A stretch of DNA of 64,000 nucleotides. Origin: Brienomyrus brachyistius. Its lineage: Eukaryota > Chordata > Actinopteri > Osteoglossiformes > Mormyridae. The position numbers and the translations under genes were made by a program. Below are positions 61,449 through 64,000 of this stretch, piece after piece. Under the pieces are notes generated by a model. It searched no databases and was not told the DNA's origin. It saw only the letters and a program-made list of their open reading frames with translations. Location of the stretch: the NCBI RefSeq assembly GCF_023856365.1, contig NC_064548.1, positions 3,261,001 through 3,325,000 of the forward strand, written 5' to 3'. The first letter of the stretch is position 1, and each line of letters opens with the position of its first letter.

Positions 61449-61735
61449 TGTCATGCCCGGCTCCTCCGCTCCTCGTGTGTGCCACGCCCCCTGATTACCC
61501 ACGTGTATTTCTCTGATCGTCTCCAGCTTTGTCTAGTTACTTTGATTAGTCCTGTGTATTTAAGTCCTGGTCTCCTCGGTTTCCCTGGTCCGTCATTGAT
61601 GTCAGTCTGTGTCTGATGTCCCTTGCCCCGGTTCCCGCAATTAAACCCTTTGTTTTGCCCCGTATTCCGCCTGCCTGCCAGTTCCTGCTTGCTCGCTCTA
61701 CCCTTGTGCTTTACTCGCGCTTCCGGATCGTGACA
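61449..61735 (+). repeat. 3' LTR of the non-autonomous element
   Basis: 287 bp. The first two thirds are nearly identical to the 5' LTR; the last part (U5 side, after about 61610) differs noticeably. TATTTAAG lies at 61557 and GGTCCGTCATT at 61587-61597. Confidence 0.9.
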
Positions 61736-62246
61736 CATATGGGTTATGGATTGAATTTTCCAGTAATGTGGAAGATTTGGACTTTTGCTGATGTTTTGGT
61801 TCCAAATTCTGAGACCAGTTTTTCTGGGCCAGGACCAGTTTCTTGCAGTGGAAATGTGCACAAATGTGGGAAAAGGTCCAGCACTGACTCAGGTTTCTGA
61901 CAAGCACATGATGTTGCAGTGTTTGTACTCCATGTAGTTCCTGGTCAGCGCTGATAAGTTTTCCGACTTGTTTGCCAGTGAATATACTTGCCCATGATAA
62001 TAGTAGGCAGGTAAGGTTTATGCCTCCTGTCTTTGTTCCACAGCTAAGCTTCAGCTTTCTTCCCCTGGGGTGCTGCACTGGTTCCGTTGGCAGTTCAGCC
62101 AGCACTGCTAAGCACTGCCGGCTTTGGCAGGGAGAGGGGCTGGAGGTCCAACTGGACCTCTTGGGTGTGGGGAAACAGCAGCCCCTACTCACATATTCTG
62201 CTTTCTGTGAAATAAGCACGCTGATGGCCAGGTAATGGTAAACGTA

Positions 62247-63461
62247 CTCTATATTACCAAAAGTATTGGGACACCCCTCCAAATCAATGAATTCAGGTGT
62301 TCCAATCGCTTCCATAGCCACAGGTGTATAAAATCAAGCACCTAGGCATGCAGACTGCTTCTAGAAACATTTGCGAAAGAATGTGTCACTCGCAGTAGCT
62401 CAGTGAATTCAAGCGTGGTACCGTGATAGGATGCCACCTGTGCAATAAGTCCATTCATGATATTTCCTCACTACTAAATATTCCAGGGTCAATTATTAGT
62501 GGTATTACAACAAAATGGATGCAAATGAGAACAACAGCAACTCAGGCCATGTAAAATCACAGAGTGGGGAAAATGCAAGCTGAGGCACACAGTGTGCAGA
62601 AGTCGCCAACTGTCTGCAGAGTCAATAGCTACAGACCTCCAGACTTTGTGTGGGCTTCAGATTAGCTCAAAAACAGTGTGTATAGAACTTTATGGAATGG
62701 GTTTCCATAGCCGAGCAACTGCATCCCAGCCTTAATTCACCAAGTGCAATGTGAAGCGTCAGACGCAGTGTTGTAAAGCACATCGCCACTGGGCAACTCT
62801 AGAGCAGTGGAGACGTGTTCTCTGTAGTGATGAATCACGCTTTTCTGTCTGGCAAACCGATGGATGAGTCTGAGTTTGGTGGTTGCCAAGAGAACAGTTC
62901 TTGCACGACTGCATTGTGCCAAGTGTAAAGTTTGGTTTAGGGAGGATTACGGTGTGGGGTTGTTTTTCAGGGGTTGGATTTGCCCCCATAGTTCCAGTGA
63001 AAGGAACTCTTAATGCAGCAGCATTTGAAGCCATTTTGCACAATTTCATGCTCCCAGCTTTGTGGGAACAGTTTGGTGACGGCCCCTTCCTGTTCTAACA
63101 TGACTGTGCACTAGTGCACAAAGCAAGGCTCATAAGGACATGGATGAGCAAGCCTGGTGTGGAGGAACTTGACTGGTCTGCACAGAGCTCTGACCTCAAC
63201 TTGATAGAACATCTTTGGGATGAATTACAGTGGAGGCTGTGAGCCAGGCCTTCTCCTCCAACATCAGACAAATGCTCTCCTGGAAGAATGGTCAAAAATT
63301 CCCATAAACACACTCCTAATCCATGTGGACAGCCTTCCCAGAAGGTTATAGCTGCAAAGGGTGGGCCAACTCCATATTAAAGCCTATGTATTAAAAATGG
63401 GATGTCATTAAAGTTCATATGTGTGTAAAGCAGGTGTCCCAATACTTTTGGCAATATAGTG
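62247..63461 (+). mobile_element. Tc1-like transposon, near full length, decayed
   Basis: Ends are inverted (TATATTACCAAAAGTATTGG at the left; CCAATACTTTTGGCAATATA at the right). The interior shows transposase traces (SSDEFRF-like block near 62827; KFGLGRITVWGCFSGVGFAP at 62930-62990; SDLNLIEHLWDEL-like block near 63190). Multiple stops. About 1.2 kb, slightly short of a full Tc1. Confidence 0.8.
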
Positions 63462-63714
63462 TTTATTAAAAGTTATAGATAAAAATACAAACTTACAATA
63501 TGTAAAATAAAAAAAAATCAAGCACATGGGAATGACTATAGCAGGCAGCCACTTGGGGCTGAGCTGGAAAACAAAAATGGAATGTGCTTCTTATCAGTTA
63601 GAGATGATTAGGACTGTTTAAGTGGTATGTTTTGAGGTTGGTTGAATTTTTTTTAGCCAGAGGAAGTACATTCTCTGTTGGGCCTTTTTGACATGTCATA
63701 TTCATAGAAATGTC

Positions 63715-64000
63715 GAAAGGATGGTTGCATTGGAAGCTAAGGATGACGTTAAAAGTTTCTTCCAGTATTTTAACTCTAAAAGAGCTCTAAAACCTGAAAT
63801 TACTAATCTGCAGGATAGTAAGGGTCTTATAATAGTAAATGACATTGATATAATAAATGAGTTCAATGATAGTTTTGCATGGGTATTCACTGTTGAGGAC
63901 CTTAGTAATTTACCAGTTATTACCTATCCAGCATTGTCTATAGCTAATATATATATAACTGAAGCAGATGTTTTGCAAAGCCTAGCTAAGCTCAAAATAA
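63715..64000 (+). mobile_element. CR1-type LINE, continues past window end
   Basis: Matches the CR1 at about 1590-1850 (GACGTTAAAAGTTTCTTCCA; AAAAGAGCTCTAAAACCTGA; CTAGCTAAGCTCAAAATAA). It is a second partial copy of the same family, cut by the window edge. Confidence 0.88.

Larger units (their letters stand above)
59847..61735 (+). mobile_element. Complete non-autonomous LTR retrotransposon, 1.89 kb
   Basis: Two LTRs (59847-60127 and 61449-61735), a priming site right after the first, a polypurine tract (CTTTGGGGGGGGGGG, 61430-61445) right before the second, and a perfect 5-bp duplication CATAT at 59842-59846 and 61736-61740. The 1.3-kb interior has one proline-rich protein frame and no protease, RT or integrase. 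It is therefore a non-autonomous (LARD/TRIM-like) element that must borrow enzymes. Confidence 0.92.

Noticed and set aside
61238..61616. Overlapping frames through the G-run and 3' LTR
   Set aside because: They run across a polypurine tract and LTR, so they are compositional and not genes.

Overview
The window is ray-finned fish nuclear DNA, almost certainly a teleost. It has vertebrate spliced genes with GT-AG introns and a dense load of fish transposons: CR1, L2 and Rex3 LINEs, tRNA-type SINEs, Tc1/mariner, hAT, a Ty3/gypsy chromovirus and TIR-bounded MITEs. I cannot name the species.

Two host genes are supported. (1) ift88, the tetratricopeptide-repeat subunit of the intraflagellar transport B complex, lies on the minus strand at 4373-23446. 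I could place 25 coding exons with consensus splice sites and matching phases. They sum to 2475 nt, or 824 residues plus stop. A non-coding first exon probably lies near 23.8 kb. Two extra phase-compatible micro-exons between coding exons 23 and 24 look like tandem duplicates of each other. (2) A beta-type connexin gene lies on the plus strand. Its coding sequence is in one exon (50350-51108), with a separate 5'UTR exon near 49.6 kb behind a TATA element and a palindromic CRE. From memory, human 13q12 has GJB2 and GJB6 next to CRYL1 and IFT88, with the connexins divergent from IFT88. The same divergent arrangement is seen here, but CRYL1 was not recognised in between.

Layout. 1-3.6 kb: a decayed CR1 LINE with an ORF1 esterase remnant, interrupted by a SINE. 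3.6-4.3 kb: Tc1 and SINE scraps. 4.37-23.9 kb: ift88, with introns holding a Tc1 carrying a nested SINE, a hAT MITE, a hAT transposase scrap, an L2 LINE, a second LINE split by a 739-bp TIR element, and microsatellites. 24-28.6 kb: ift88 upstream DNA, then an L2-type LINE. 28.6-33.7 kb: a nearly complete minus-strand Ty3/gypsy chromovirus. 35.1-36.4 kb: a 5'-truncated copy of a proline-rich non-autonomous LTR element. 36.8-39.4 kb: a SINE and two Rex3 LINEs head to head. 39.7-42.8 kb: LINE, pogo-like and Tc1 remnants. 43.2-45.0 kb: a 97-bp tandem repeat and a TIR element. 46.7-48.0 kb: SINEs. 49.5-52.2 kb: the connexin gene. 52.9-53.4 kb: a CR1 tail. 53.6-55.3 kb: another proline-rich LTR element, minus strand. 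56.5-58 kb: a zinc-finger non-LTR element split by a CR1 insertion. 58.8-59.4 kb: Tc1. 59.8-61.7 kb: a complete two-LTR non-autonomous element with a perfect 5-bp target duplication. 62.2-63.5 kb: Tc1. 63.7 kb to the end: the start of another CR1 copy.

The most interesting signals are the duplicated ift88 cassette exons and the LTR elements. Both the chromovirus and the non-autonomous element carry, just after the 5' LTR, a 10-11 nt stretch complementary to the LTR exactly 30 bp downstream of a TATA-like box. That is the expected layout for Tf1/Sushi-type self-primed reverse transcription. Because the two share this layout but not the primer sequence, the non-autonomous family probably depends on a self-priming relative.
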